From: Neolewinella maritima
GTDB taxonomy: Bacteria; Bacteroidota; Bacteroidia; Chitinophagales; Saprospiraceae
Assembly (NCBI RefSeq): GCF_923081025.1
Contig: NZ_CAKLPZ010000001.1
Location: 1,054,001-1,118,000, forward strand
Reading direction: 5' to 3'
Length of the DNA stretch: 64,000 nucleotides
This document shows, piece after piece, positions 17,702-26,521 of the stretch; within the stretch, counting starts at the first letter, position 1, and each line of letters opens with the position of its first letter. Below the pieces are notes generated by a model that saw only the letters and a program-made list of their open reading frames with translations, was not told the DNA's origin and searched no databases. The position numbers were made by a program, and so were the translations under genes.

Positions 17702-20149
17702 ATGAAACATTCACTCTTTACGCTCGCACTTTGTTTATCCTTCTTTTCTGGCTATGCCATCGCTAGTCCGTTGCCGGATCGGGTCGCATTCAGCGTAGTC
17801 GGCCAGGTACAGGATGCCGAATCCGAGGCCGTAGCCTTTGCGAACGTGGCCCTGTATGCCGCCTCGGACTCGAGTCTCGTCAAGGTAGAGACCACCGACG
17901 AAGCCGGTCTTTTCCGCATGCAGGGGGTAGCCGGCGGCAGCTACCGGCTGGTCATAACCTACCTCGGTGCGCCGGATCTGACCCGCCTGCTGGACATATT
18001 CCAGGATCTGGACCTGGGTGTACTCCGCATGGCCCCCGCCAGCATCGAGCTAGCCGAAGCGACCGTAACTGCCCAACGCGCCCTGGTGGAGGTAAAGCCG
18101 GACCGCACGGTGTTCAATGTAGAGGGTACGATCAACGCGGTCGGTAATGACGGGCTGGACCTGCTCCGCAAGGCCCCCGGCGTCAACGTCGACAACAATG
18201 ACAACATCAATGTACTGGGCCGCTCCGGCGTGCTCGTATACGTTGACGGTAAACGCCTGCCCCTGTCCGGCACCGACCTGAGCAATTACCTGCGCAACCT
18301 CACCGCCGAGCAAATTGACCGCATCGATATCATCACCAACCCGGGCGCCAAATACGAGGCCGAGGGCAATGCCGGTATCATCGACATCCGCCTCAAAAAA
18401 TCGGAGAATGAGGGGGCCAACGGAACGGCTACGAGCACCTTCAGTCAGGGCAGGTACAGCCGACTCAGCTCGGGACTCAGCGGCAACTACCGCAACAAGC
18501 GCTTCAATACCTTCGGCTCCCTGAACCACTACACCTCTCAATTCTGGAATGCCTTCGCCTTCACCGGCATCCAGAACGGTCTGCGCCTGCGGGAAACCAA
18601 CTCCTTCTACACGGATAACAATACCCCCTCCTTCCGCTTCGGCACCGACGTCTTCCTATCCGACAAACACACCCTGGGCTTCCTGGTCAACGGCCGGTTC
18701 AGCGACATTGACGCAACCACCCGCAACCAGGTCATCGTATACGGTAGCCCTACCGCCGTGCAGCCCGATAGCATCCTGCGGGCGAATAACCTGGCCGATC
18801 GGGACCGCAATCAGCAGACCTACAACCTGAACTACCAGTACCGCATGGACGAGGCGCGCAGTCTGACGGTAGACCTCGACTACGGCCGCTTCCGCAACGC
18901 CTCCCTGCTCGATCAGCCCAACCGCTACTTCTCCCCCGGCGGCGAGGCCCTCAGCGAGACCATCAACTTCTTCGATACCCCCACCGACATCGACATCTAC
19001 ACCGCCAAGGCCGACTACGAGCAACCCCTGGCCGGCGGTCAGTTCGGCACCGGTCTCAAGGTGAGCCGGGTCGCCACCGAAAACGCCTTCCTCTTTTACG
19101 ATATTCTGGCGGGCACGCAGGTGCTGAGTACATCGCGGAGCAACCGCTTCGACTACACCGAAAACGTCTACGCCGCCTACCTCAATTACAGCGGTCAGCT
19201 CAGCGAAGCGGTCAGCTACTCCCTAGGCGTACGCAGCGAGCTTACCGACGCCACCGGCGACCTCCGCGCCTTCGAGGAAGACCTGCGCGAGCCCCCCGTC
19301 GAACTCAACTACCTGAGCTTCTTCCCCAGTGCCGGCATTACCTACCAGCTCGATGCCGAGAAGGGCAATAGCCTATCCCTGAACTACGGCCGCCGCATCA
19401 ACCGGCCCGACTACAACGTCCTCAACCCCTTCCGCATCCAGCTTAGCCAACTGAGCTACGAGCGCGGTAACCCCTTCCTCAACCCCGAGATCGTAGACAA
19501 CATCGAGCTGGGCTACACCCTGGCCTACCGCTACAACTTCAAGCTGGGCTACAGCGAGACCGCTAACCAGATTACCCGCCTCATCGGTCCGGATCGGGAC
19601 GACCCCCGCGCCAGCTTCATTTCCTGGGACAATCTGGCCAGTCAGCGCGTCATCAGCTTCAACGTCAGCGCACCGGTCACCGTCAGCCCCTGGTGGAACC
19701 TGTACGTCAACGCCTCGGCCAGTCACCTCGACAACCAGGCCGACTACGGCGACGGCGTCACCATCGACCTCCAGGCCTTCACCTACAACGCATTCGTACA
19801 AAACACCTTCAAGCTCCCCTGGGGCCTCACCGGCGAGGTCAGTGGCTACTACTCCGGTCCCGGCGTCTGGGGCGGCGTATTCGAGTACCAGGACAACGGC
19901 TCCCTCAACCTGGGTCTGCAGCGCAAGTTCCTCAACGATCAGCTCAACGTCAAGCTCAGCGCCAACGACATCCTCTACACCACCGGCTGGCGCGGCCGCA
20001 GCGAGTTTGCCGGCCTCGTCAGCCAAGGCAACGGCAACTGGGATAGCCGCCGCATCGGCCTCAGTCTCACCTACACCTTTGGCAAGCAGGGCATCAAGAG
20101 CCGCGAACGCAAATCCGGCCTCGAAGAAGAAGCTGGGAGGGTTAATTAG
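17702..20149 (+). CDS. Outer-membrane beta-barrel protein with carboxypeptidase-regulatory-like domain (TonB-receptor-like), copy B
   Basis: 815 aa from the ATG at 17702, which begins the signal peptide MKHSLFTLALCLSFFSGYAIA; the 18 codons before it are not signal-like. Same three-part layout as copy A: a regulatory-like sandwich with FANVALYAASDSSLVKVETT, plug-like region with ALVEVKPDRTVFNVEGTINA, and barrel with INRPDYNVLNPFR. Close similarity along the whole length marks a tandem gene duplication separated by one unrelated barrel gene. No TonB box was recognised. As with copy A, a hairpin array begins at the stop codon, so the array seems to have been duplicated with the gene or to favour this site. 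Confidence 0.85.
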   Translation: MKHSLFTLALCLSFFSGYAIASPLPDRVAFSVVGQVQDAESEAVAFANVALYAASDSSLVKVETTDEAGLFRMQGVAGGSYRLVITYLGAPDLTRLLDIFQDLDLGVLRMAPASIELAEATVTAQRALVEVKPDRTVFNVEGTINAVGNDGLDLLRKAPGVNVDNNDNINVLGRSGVLVYVDGKRLPLSGTDLSNYLRNLTAEQIDRIDIITNPGAKYEAEGNAGIIDIRLKKSENEGANGTATSTFSQGRYSRLSSGLSGNYRNKRFNTFGSLNHYTSQFWNAFAFTGIQNGLRLRETNSFYTDNNTPSFRFGTDVFLSDKHTLGFLVNGRFSDIDATTRNQVIVYGSPTAVQPDSILRANNLADRDRNQQTYNLNYQYRMDEARSLTVDLDYGRFRNASLLDQPNRYFSPGGEALSETINFFDTPTDIDIYTAKADYEQPLAGGQFGTGLKVSRVATENAFLFYDILAGTQVLSTSRSNRFDYTENVYAAYLNYSGQLSEAVSYSLGVRSELTDATGDLRAFEEDLREPPVELNYLSFFPSAGITYQLDAEKGNSLSLNYGRRINRPDYNVLNPFRIQLSQLSYERGNPFLNPEIVDNIELGYTLAYRYNFKLGYSETANQITRLIGPDRDDPRASFISWDNLASQRVISFNVSAPVTVSPWWNLYVNASASHLDNQADYGDGVTIDLQAFTYNAFVQNTFKLPWGLTGEVSGYYSGPGVWGGVFEYQDNGSLNLGLQRKFLNDQLNVKLSANDILYTTGWRGRSEFAGLVSQGNGNWDSRRIGLSLTYTFGKQGIKSRERKSGLEEEAGRVN

Positions 20150-20349
20150 ATCGCTTCGCTCGTTAGATCGCCTGTCGGCTCGTTAGACCCTTCGGGGGGT
20201 AGACCGCTAAAGCGGGTAGACCGTACGAGGCAGGCTGTCTACCCGCGTAGCGGTCTACTCCACCGAAGGTGGTCTACCCGCGTTAGCGGTCTACCGAGCG
20301 AAGCGATCTAACCCGCCGTAGGCGATCCAAGCGCGCAGCGCGCTCTACC
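20147..20349. repeat. TAGA/TTCG hairpin-repeat array 2
   Basis: Begins at the stop codon of copy B. The left half has TAGA separators with GCTTCGC, CGCCTGTCGGC, CCCTTCGGGG and CCGCTAAAGCGG units; the core is CCGTACGAGGCAGGCTG (20221-20237); the right half has TCTAC/TCTAAC separators with CCACCGAAGGTGG, CCGCGTTAGCGG, GCGAAGC and GCGCGCAGCGCGC units. It ends 24 bp before purE, so purE's promoter probably lies at or inside its edge. Confidence 0.85.
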
Positions 20350-20371
20350 TTACGCAGAAATAAAGCAGTCT

Positions 20372-20866
20372 ATGGTATCCATCATTATGGGGTCTGACTC
20401 CGATTTGCCCATTATGCGTCCGGCGGCGGAGGTGCTGACGGACTTTGGCATTGCGATCGAGGTGACCGTGGTATCGGCCCACCGCACGCCGGAGCGGCTC
20501 TACACGTATGCCCGGGGGGCGGCGGCGCGCGGGGTGCAGGTGATCATCGCGGGAGCGGGCGGAGCGGCGCATTTGCCCGGGATGGTGGCCAGCCTATGCC
20601 CGTTGCCTGTGATCGGGGTACCCATTAAGAGTCGCAACAGCATCGACGGCTGGGATTCGGTGCTGTCGATCCTACAGATGCCGGGGGGCATACCGGTGGC
20701 TACGGTTGCACTGGATGGAGGTAAGAATGCCGGTCTGCTGGCCGCGCGTATCCTGGGGGCACAGGATGTAGCGATCCGCGAACGCATGGAAGCTTACCAG
20801 GAAGAACTCCGGGCGGCAGTAGAGAAGAAATACACCAAGCTGGAACGGGATGGCTGGCAGCACTAG
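20372..20866 (+). CDS. purE: N5-carboxyaminoimidazole ribonucleotide mutase (PurE, class I)
   Basis: A 164-aa PurE. The N-terminal GSDSDLPIM loop, SAHRTPERL and [14 protein letters not shown] with the substrate phosphate and active-site His are all present, as is the later SKxS-like [20 protein letters not shown]. Class I enzymes convert N5-CAIR to CAIR in purine synthesis and normally work with PurK, which is not in this window. The start was chosen at the ATG that begins the [11 protein letters not shown] strand. It stands alone, between a hairpin array and glnS. Confidence 0.95.
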   Translation: MVSIIMGSDSDLPIMRPAAEVLTDFGIAIEVTVVSAHRTPERLYTYARGAAARGVQVIIAGAGGAAHLPGMVASLCPLPVIGVPIKSRNSIDGWDSVLSILQMPGGIPVATVALDGGKNAGLLAARILGAQDVAIRERMEAYQEELRAAVEKKYTKLERDGWQH

Positions 20867-20871
20867 TGGTT

Positions 20872-20888
20872 CCCGGCATCCTGCCGGG
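20872..20888 (+). terminator. Small hairpin after purE
   Basis: CCCGGCA-TCC-TGCCGGG, 7-bp stem, 5 bp after the purE stop. There is no T run after it, so a terminator role is weak. Confidence 0.3.
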
Positions 20889-20983
20889 GCGTGGTCGCGT
20901 ACTTCGCATTTCGTTGCTTTCCATGCTGCCTGAGCTGGTGAACCAATCCCCGCAGCAGGGTGCTACGTACCATTGGGCTGACC

Positions 20984-20991
20984 TACCTTTG
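20984..20991 (+). promoter_or_regulatory. Bacteroidetes-type -7 box before glnS
   Basis: TACCTTTG matches TAnnTTTG and lies 21 bp before the glnS ATG. No TTG at the expected -33 spacing was seen. Confidence 0.5.
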
Positions 20992-21012
20992 CCGGTCCAC
21001 AGCACGTAGCCC

Positions 21013-22677
21013 ATGTCCACCCCCCCCAAGACCAGCGATAACTTCATCGAGGAACTCATCGCAGAAGACCTCGCGAACGGCAAGCACGGCGGTCGTATCC
21101 ATACCCGCTTCCCGCCCGAGCCCAATGGCTACCTCCATATCGGTCACGCCAAGGCGGTCGTCATCAACTTCGAGATCGCCAAGAAATTCGGGGGCACGAC
21201 CAATCTGCGGATGGACGATACCAATCCCAGCACCGAGGAGACGCAGTTCGTCGACAACATCCAGAACGACATCAAGTGGCTAGGCTACACCTGGGTGGGA
21301 GACACCCGCTACGCCTCCGACTACTTCGACGAGCTGTACCAACTGGCCCTGCGGCTGATTGATAAGGGACTGGCTTACGTAGATGATTCCACCGCCGCCG
21401 AGATCGAAGCCCAGAAGGGGGATATTGGCGTGCCGGGTACTAATAGTCCGTTTCGGGACCGCAGTCCGGCGGAGAACCGCCGCCTGTTCGAAGGCATGAA
21501 GGCCGGGGAGTTTACGGACGGATCGAAGGTGCTCCGGGCCAAAATCGATATGGCTCACCCCAACCTACTCCTGCGCGACCCGGTCCTGTACCGCATCAAG
21601 CACGAAGCCCACCACCGCACGGGCGACACCTGGTGCATCTACCCCCTATACGACTTCGCCCACGGGCAGAGTGACTCGATCGAGCAGATCACTCACTCGC
21701 TCTGTAGTCTGGAGTTCCGCCACCACCGCGATCTCTACAACTGGCTCATCGAGGCGCTGGAGATCTTTCCCAGCCGGCAGATCGAGTTTGCCCGCATGAA
21801 CGTCGACTACTTCATTACCTCCAAGCGCAAGCTGAAACTCCTGATCGAAGAAGGCGTGGTCGACGGCTGGGACGATCCCCGCATGAGCACCCTGGCCGGT
21901 CTGCGCCGCAAGGGCTTCCCCGCGGAGGCCATTCGCAACTTCTGCATCGACACCGGCGTCACCCGCCGCGACAACCAGCAGACGCTCGACCTACTGGAGT
22001 TCAAAGTCCGCGAGGTCATGAACCGTGATGCCGACCGCTACATGGCCGTCCTCGATCCGGTCAAGCTCGTCATCACCAACTACCCGGACGGACAAACCGA
22101 GCAATTGGATACCGAAAACAACCCCGAAGACGAGAGCCGCGGCACCCGCGCCCTGCCCTTCAGCCGCGAACTGTACGTCGAGCGCAGTGACTTCCGCAAG
22201 GAACCCCAGAACCGCAAGTACTACCGCCTGGCCCCGGGCAAGGACGTCCGCCTGAAGAGCGCCTACATCATCCACTGCGAAGGCCACGAGGAGGACGAAG
22301 CGGGCAACGTCACTCAGATCAACTGCACATACTACCCCGACTCCCGCTCCGGCGAAGACACCAGCGGCGTCAAGGCAAAGGGCACCCTCCACTGGGTGGA
22401 TGCTGCCACCGCCACCGATCTGGAGGTCCGCCTGTACGAGCCCCTCTTCACCGATCCCACCCCCATGGACCATCCCGACCGGGACTTCCTGGAGTTCATC
22501 AATCCCAACAGCCTCACCGTAGTCACCGCCAAGGGTGAGCAGGCGCTAGCCTCCGCCGGGGTAGGGGAGAGCTTCCAGTTCCTCCGCCAGGGCTACTTCA
22601 CCGTCGACCCGGACAGCACCACCGACCGCCCGGTCTTCAACCTCACTGTGGGACTCAAGTCTAGCTTCAAAGGGTAG
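21013..22677 (+). CDS. glnS: Glutaminyl-tRNA synthetase
   Basis: A 554-aa class I aminoacyl-tRNA synthetase. The GlnRS form of the HIGH motif is in RFPPEPNGYLHIGHAKA (about residues 35-51), the MDDTNPSTEE segment follows, and the KMSKS counterpart is ITSKRKLKLL with downstream DDPRMSTLAGLRRKG. The C-terminal anticodon-binding beta-barrels follow to residue 554. It charges tRNA-Gln directly. Length is normal for bacterial GlnRS. A -7 box lies 21 bp upstream, and a hairpin array starts at the stop codon. Confidence 0.96.
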   Translation: MSTPPKTSDNFIEELIAEDLANGKHGGRIHTRFPPEPNGYLHIGHAKAVVINFEIAKKFGGTTNLRMDDTNPSTEETQFVDNIQNDIKWLGYTWVGDTRYASDYFDELYQLALRLIDKGLAYVDDSTAAEIEAQKGDIGVPGTNSPFRDRSPAENRRLFEGMKAGEFTDGSKVLRAKIDMAHPNLLLRDPVLYRIKHEAHHRTGDTWCIYPLYDFAHGQSDSIEQITHSLCSLEFRHHRDLYNWLIEALEIFPSRQIEFARMNVDYFITSKRKLKLLIEEGVVDGWDDPRMSTLAGLRRKGFPAEAIRNFCIDTGVTRRDNQQTLDLLEFKVREVMNRDADRYMAVLDPVKLVITNYPDGQTEQLDTENNPEDESRGTRALPFSRELYVERSDFRKEPQNRKYYRLAPGKDVRLKSAYIIHCEGHEEDEAGNVTQINCTYYPDSRSGEDTSGVKAKGTLHWVDAATATDLEVRLYEPLFTDPTPMDHPDRDFLEFINPNSLTVVTAKGEQALASAGVGESFQFLRQGYFTVDPDSTTDRPVFNLTVGLKSSFKG

Positions 22678-22907
22678 GGTCGCTGCGCTTATTAGACCGC
22701 TTCGCGGGTAGATCGCCTTCGGCTCGTTAGACCGCTGTCGCGGGTAGACCACCTTCGGCGGGGTAGACCGCTACGCGGGTAGACGGCCTGCCTCGTACCG
22801 TCTACCCGCTTTAGCGGTCTACCCCCGAAGGGTCTAACCAGCGAAGCGATCTACCCCGAAGGGTCTAACGAGCCGAAGGCGATCTAACAAGCCGAAGGCG
22901 ACCTACC
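22675..22907. repeat. TAGA/TTCG hairpin-repeat array 3
   Basis: Begins at the glnS stop codon and runs into the last codons of the convergent SUI1 gene. Left half: TAGA separators with CGCTTCGCG, CGCCTTCGGC, CCACCTTCGGCGG and CCGCTACGCGG units. The core CGGCCTGCCTCGTACCG (22784-22800) is the reverse complement of the core of arrays 1 and 2, so this array is inserted in the opposite orientation. Right half: TCTACC/TCTAAC separators with CGCTTTAGCGG, CCCGAAGGG, GCGAAGC and GCCGAAGGC units. Confidence 0.85.
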
Positions 22908-23292
22908 CCCCGCTACGCTTAGTGTTTACGTAGCCTTCGGCTAATAACAGCTCGATGACCCGCTCACGCTGATCGCCCTGGATGATGATGGTGCCGTCCT
23001 TGACCGAGCCGCCTACGCCGCACTGTACTTTGAGGGATTTGCCGAGGGCCTGGAGGACATCGTCGGGGCCGGTGAAGCCGGTGACCAGGGTGGCGGCTTT
23101 GCCGCGGCGGTATTTGCGGTCTACCTGCACCCGGAGGGCGTCATGCATAGTTGCACCTGCGTCCCCGCCCTCGGTGTTGGACTGATCGGGGAGGTTCTTG
23201 GGGGGAGGGGGGAGATCCGTGAGCCGGGAGAGGGCGGCAAAGGGATTGTCCTGGCTGACGGGCTGCTTGGGGGCGTAGTTTTTCTTGGCCAT
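22903..23292 (-). CDS. SUI1/YciH-type translation initiation factor-like protein
   Basis: 129 aa with a variable Pro-rich N-terminal tail and a C-terminal SUI1 domain (about 50-125): VDRKYRRGKAATLVTGFTG, LKVQCGVGGSVKDGTIIIQGDQRERVIELL. It is the bacterial homologue of eIF1, whose role in bacteria is not well defined. The last residues (KRSGG) and the stop codon are encoded by the edge of hairpin array 3, so the array may have altered the C terminus. It starts 3 bp after the DUF983 stop, so the two are cotranscribed. Confidence 0.9.
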   Translation of the reverse strand: MAKKNYAPKQPVSQDNPFAALSRLTDLPPPPKNLPDQSNTEGGDAGATMHDALRVQVDRKYRRGKAATLVTGFTGPDDVLQALGKSLKVQCGVGGSVKDGTIIIQGDQRERVIELLLAEGYVNTKRSGG

Positions 23293-23295
23293 GGC

Positions 23296-23718
23296 TTAGG
23301 TGCGGTTGGACGTTTCGGGAGGGGGGATGTGCAGAGTGCCTGCGTCGACGGCGGCAGCTACGTCTGGCTTAAAGCCGTAGACCATGCCGAGCCAGACCGA
23401 ACGGGCCACGCGGAACCACCAGACGAACAAGACACCCACAATGACCAGCAGGGCGATGAAGGAGCCGATCATGGACCAGTCCAGGATCCAGCGGAAGAAC
23501 ATGACGATGCCCAGGCAGAAGAAGCCCGAGCCGATGTAGGAGATGAACATCGAGCCGTAGTAGAAGCCGGGCTCGGGAAAGTAGGTCTGCCCGCAGGCCG
23601 GACAGTGGGTGTACTGATCGAAGGGCCGGCTGAAGGAGAAAGAGGGCGTAGGGAAAAGCTCTCCCCGGTGGCAGGTCGGACACTTCAGGGAAAAAATACT
23701 GTACAGTTTGCTGGCCAT
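23296..23718 (-). CDS. DUF983 membrane protein with zinc-ribbon
   Basis: 140 aa. The N-terminal part has two CxxC pairs (LKCPTCHRGELF and HCPACGQTYF), which suggest a zinc ribbon. Then come two hydrophobic helices at about residues 56-76 and 84-104, placing it in the inner membrane. This is the DUF983 layout, common in Bacteroidetes and alphaproteobacteria, with no settled function. It is 3 bp upstream of the SUI1 gene. Confidence 0.85.
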   Translation of the reverse strand: MASKLYSIFSLKCPTCHRGELFPTPSFSFSRPFDQYTHCPACGQTYFPEPGFYYGSMFISYIGSGFFCLGIVMFFRWILDWSMIGSFIALLVIVGVLFVWWFRVARSVWLGMVYGFKPDVAAAVDAGTLHIPPPETSNRT

Positions 23719-23955
23719 AGTGTACGGGCTAATTCGGGGATGGGGTGCCGATACAACGGACGGACGTATTGGAAAGTTAGGGCATCGACGGTGCTAGTAA
23801 GCGGAATATACCGGCCCATAGTAACTTTTAGGTAGGGTATACGCATTATAGTAGGGTAGCGCCTAAAGTTGTTCTATATTAGGACTCTAATTCGTGTAAC
23901 CCCCTCCGGAGTGTGCCGGGGGCATAAAACCCAGCCCTTGAAAAGGTAAGTCAGA
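23719..23955. other. Divergent intergenic region DUF983 / rpoD
   Basis: 237 bp with no gene. It holds AT-rich blocks (about 23815-23895) that may carry the rpoD promoter, for example TTGTTCTATATTAGG near 23874, and a weak C-run/G-run hairpin (about 23899-23922). No box matches the Bacteroidetes consensus fully. Confidence 0.4.
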
Positions 23956-24822
23956 ATGCGTCAGCTAAAGATCAGTAATAAAATCACCAGCCGCGAGAGT
24001 ATCGCCCTGGAAAAGTATCTCACCGATATCGGTAAGATCGACCTGTTGACGCCCGAAGACGAAGCCGAACTCGCCGCCCGCATCCGCGACGGCGATCAGC
24101 TGGCCCTCGAACGACTCACCAAGGCCAACCTGCGCTTCGTAGTCTCTGTGGCCAAGCAGTACCAGAACCAGGGCCTGAGCCTGTCCGACCTGATCAACGA
24201 AGGCAACGTAGGACTCATCAAGGCCGCCAAGCGGTTCGACGAGACGCGGGGCTTCAAGTTCATCTCCTACGCCGTCTGGTGGATCCGCCAGAGCATCATG
24301 CAGGCCATCGTCGAGTACAGCCGACTGGTGCGCATGCCCAATAACAAATCGGCCGGCTATACCAAAGTGACGCAGGCCATCGCCAGCTTTCAGCAGCAGT
24401 TCGAGCGCGACCCGGAACCGGAGGAACTCGCCGAAGTACTACAGATCAGCGTAGCCGACGTTGAGCGTGCCATGCGAGGCCGTATGCGCCATTTGAGCTT
24501 CGATGCCCCCGTGGCCGGAGACGACTCCGACATCACCATGCTGGATACCTTGGCCAACGACGAAAACTCTAATCCCGACCTCAAGGTGATGGGAGAGAGC
24601 CTCAGCAAGGAGGTAGCCGCCAACCTGAACCTGCTGGCCCCCCGCGAGCGCGCCGTACTGGCCGCCTACTTCGGACTAGACGGGGAAGAGCAGCTCAACC
24701 TGGAAGAGATCGGCGACCGCTTCGACCTCACCCGCGAGCGGGTACGGCAGATCAAGGAACGCGCCATCCGACGGCTACGGCGTAGCCGGAACAAGAATCT
24801 GCTGCGGAGTTACCTGGGCTAG
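23956..24822 (+). CDS. rpoD: Primary sigma factor RpoD (sigma-70 family, short Bacteroidetes form)
   Basis: 288 aa. It lacks the long N-terminal region 1.1 and non-conserved region of proteobacterial RpoD, which is the normal Bacteroidetes form. Region 1.2 is at the N terminus (SRESIALEKYLTDIGKIDLLTPEDEAEL split over two segments), region 2.3-2.4 in GFKFISYAVWWIRQSIMQAI, region 3 in the middle, and region 4.2 helix-turn-helix in LEEIGDRFDLTRERVRQIK. This form reads the TTG/TAnnTTTG promoters seen elsewhere in the window. It converges with gldH, with 24 bp between the stops. Confidence 0.96.
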   Translation: MRQLKISNKITSRESIALEKYLTDIGKIDLLTPEDEAELAARIRDGDQLALERLTKANLRFVVSVAKQYQNQGLSLSDLINEGNVGLIKAAKRFDETRGFKFISYAVWWIRQSIMQAIVEYSRLVRMPNNKSAGYTKVTQAIASFQQQFERDPEPEELAEVLQISVADVERAMRGRMRHLSFDAPVAGDDSDITMLDTLANDENSNPDLKVMGESLSKEVAANLNLLAPRERAVLAAYFGLDGEEQLNLEEIGDRFDLTRERVRQIKERAIRRLRRSRNKNLLRSYLG

Positions 24823-24846
24823 GGCCGAGGTGCTATTCGCTGGGTA

Positions 24847-25311
24847 CTAGTGCCGCACGATACGAAAGCCCATACCGGTAACCTCCGGTAGTATCTCCTC
24901 GCGAGAAAATTGGGTGACCACTAGTCGGTGCTCCCCTAGCTCCGTAAAGCGTGTACCTTCCTGTAGGGCGATTTCGGTCGTGCAGTTACCACCGCTACAG
25001 TCTCCGTACCATTCTCCAAAGTTATCCGCCAGCTGCAGCGACAGCGGCTGAATCCGCTGGGTGCCACCCGGTAACTGAGTGTTCAATCGCACGTAGAAGT
25101 TCTGGAAGGCGAAGTCTTCGGTGTGCTCGACGGTGAGGACCAGGTCGTAGCGACTGCTCGTATCCGTAACCGGGAAGGTATAGGTAAGGCTATCACCGTA
25201 GGGCCAACCAGTAGCGGGTAGTGCGGAGGAGTCCTCATAGACGATATCCGGTCCACACGCTACACAGAGCATGCAGAGCACGAGGGCTAAGCCGCTACGC
25301 CAGGGGTTCAC
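24847..25311 (-). CDS. gldH: Gliding motility lipoprotein GldH
   Basis: 154 aa with a lipoprotein signal ([20 protein letters not shown]; lipobox Cys in VACG). The mature part has [15 protein letters not shown] and [27 protein letters not shown], as in GldH proteins. In Flavobacterium GldH is needed for gliding and helps stabilise the type IX secretion/gliding machinery. Its start overlaps the dnaJ stop by 4 bp (ATGA), so it is translated from the grpE-dnaJ transcript. Presence suggests, but does not prove, gliding in this organism. Confidence 0.85.
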   Translation of the reverse strand: MNPWRSGLALVLCMLCVACGPDIVYEDSSALPATGWPYGDSLTYTFPVTDTSSRYDLVLTVEHTEDFAFQNFYVRLNTQLPGGTQRIQPLSLQLADNFGEWYGDCSGGNCTTEIALQEGTRFTELGEHRLVVTQFSREEILPEVTGMGFRIVRH

Positions 25312-26480
25312 GTGAAGTACTCCTTCATGCGTTCGAAGAAGCCCTTATCGCCCTTTTCGAGCTTGGGGTCGAAGTTCTCCATGTCGCGCATGCGTTCGAG
25401 TAGCTCGGTCTCTTCGCGACTGAGCTTCTTGGGTGTCCAGATATTGACGTGGATGAGCTGATCGCCGCGGCCGTGGCTCTGCAGGGCGGGCAGACCCTTA
25501 CCGCGCAGGCGGAAGATCTTGCCCGACTGCGTACCGGCCGGCACCTTGATCTTCACCTTGCTACCGATGGTGGGTACTTCTACGGAGGTGCCCAGGGCGG
25601 CATCGGCGAAGTTGAGGTAGAGATCGTAGATCAGCTTCTGTCCGTCGCGCTGGAGTTCCTCGTGCGGCTTCTCCTGAATGTTGATCAGCAGATCGCCGGG
25701 AGGTCCGCCGCGGCGGCCGGCATTGCCCTTGCCGCGCATACTGAGCTGCATACCTTCTTCTACACCCGCGGGAATATTGACCTCGATGGTGTCTTCGCCG
25801 TACACGCGGCCGTCGCCTTTACAGTTGTTGCAGGTCGCCTTGATCTGCGTGCCGGTGCCCGAGCAGGTCGGGCAGGTGGCCGTGGTGGCCATCTGTCCGA
25901 TGAAGGTGGAGCGTACCTGGCGTACGACGCCGGCACCGCCACAGGTACGGCAGGTCTCGACGCTCTCGGCATCCTTAGCACCACTGCCGTCACAGACTTC
26001 GCACTCGCGCTGCCGCTTGACCTTGATGCGCTTGGCTACGCCCTCGGCGATCTCTTCCAGCTCCAGGGGGACCTTGATGCGCAGATTGGAGCCGCGCTCG
26101 CCCCGGGGCTGCCGGCGGGAGCCGCCGCCCGCCGCACCGCCGAAGAAAGAGCCGAAGCCGCCGCCACCGCCGCCGTCGCCGAACATGTCGCCAAATTGGG
26201 ACATGATATCCTCCATCGTCATACCACCGGGGCCGCCGCCGCCGAATCCGCTCTGGCCGTTCACGCCGGCGTGGCCGAAGCGGTCGTAGCGAGCCCGTTT
26301 GTCCCCATCGTTGAGGACATCGTAAGCCTCGGCCGCTTCCTTGAATTTCTCCTCCGCGACCGTGTTATCCGGGTTGCGGTCAGGGTGGTACTTCATGGCC
26401 AGCTTGCGGTAGGCCTTTTTTAGGGCATCGGAATCGGCGTTTTTGGGCACGCCGAGTACCTCGTAATAATCTCTGGCCAT
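25308..26480 (-). CDS. dnaJ: Chaperone DnaJ
   Basis: 390 aa with full type I layout: J domain (about 1-70) with HPDRNPDN, the Gly/Phe-rich linker (about 74-125, unusually Gly-rich), four zinc-finger repeats ([32 protein letters not shown]) at about 160-225, and the C-terminal substrate-binding domains. It works with DnaK and GrpE. The order on the minus strand is grpE, dnaJ, gldH, with 41 bp between grpE and dnaJ and a 4-bp overlap into gldH. Confidence 0.97.
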   Translation of the reverse strand: MARDYYEVLGVPKNADSDALKKAYRKLAMKYHPDRNPDNTVAEEKFKEAAEAYDVLNDGDKRARYDRFGHAGVNGQSGFGGGGPGGMTMEDIMSQFGDMFGDGGGGGGFGSFFGGAAGGGSRRQPRGERGSNLRIKVPLELEEIAEGVAKRIKVKRQRECEVCDGSGAKDAESVETCRTCGGAGVVRQVRSTFIGQMATTATCPTCSGTGTQIKATCNNCKGDGRVYGEDTIEVNIPAGVEEGMQLSMRGKGNAGRRGGPPGDLLINIQEKPHEELQRDGQKLIYDLYLNFADAALGTSVEVPTIGSKVKIKVPAGTQSGKIFRLRGKGLPALQSHGRGDQLIHVNIWTPKKLSREETELLERMRDMENFDPKLEKGDKGFFERMKEYFT

Positions 26481-26521
26481 CGGGCTATTGCTTAATGTAT
26501 TAGGGTAGGGGAGCGCGTGGG

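Noticed and set aside
16241-22907. CRISPR array
   Set aside because: The repeated units are 10-15 bp palindromes of varying sequence with 4-6-bp separators, not constant repeats with unique spacers; no cas gene is present.
25449-26423. A 324-codon open frame opposite dnaJ
   Set aside because: Antisense shadow; the opposite strand carries all DnaJ motifs.
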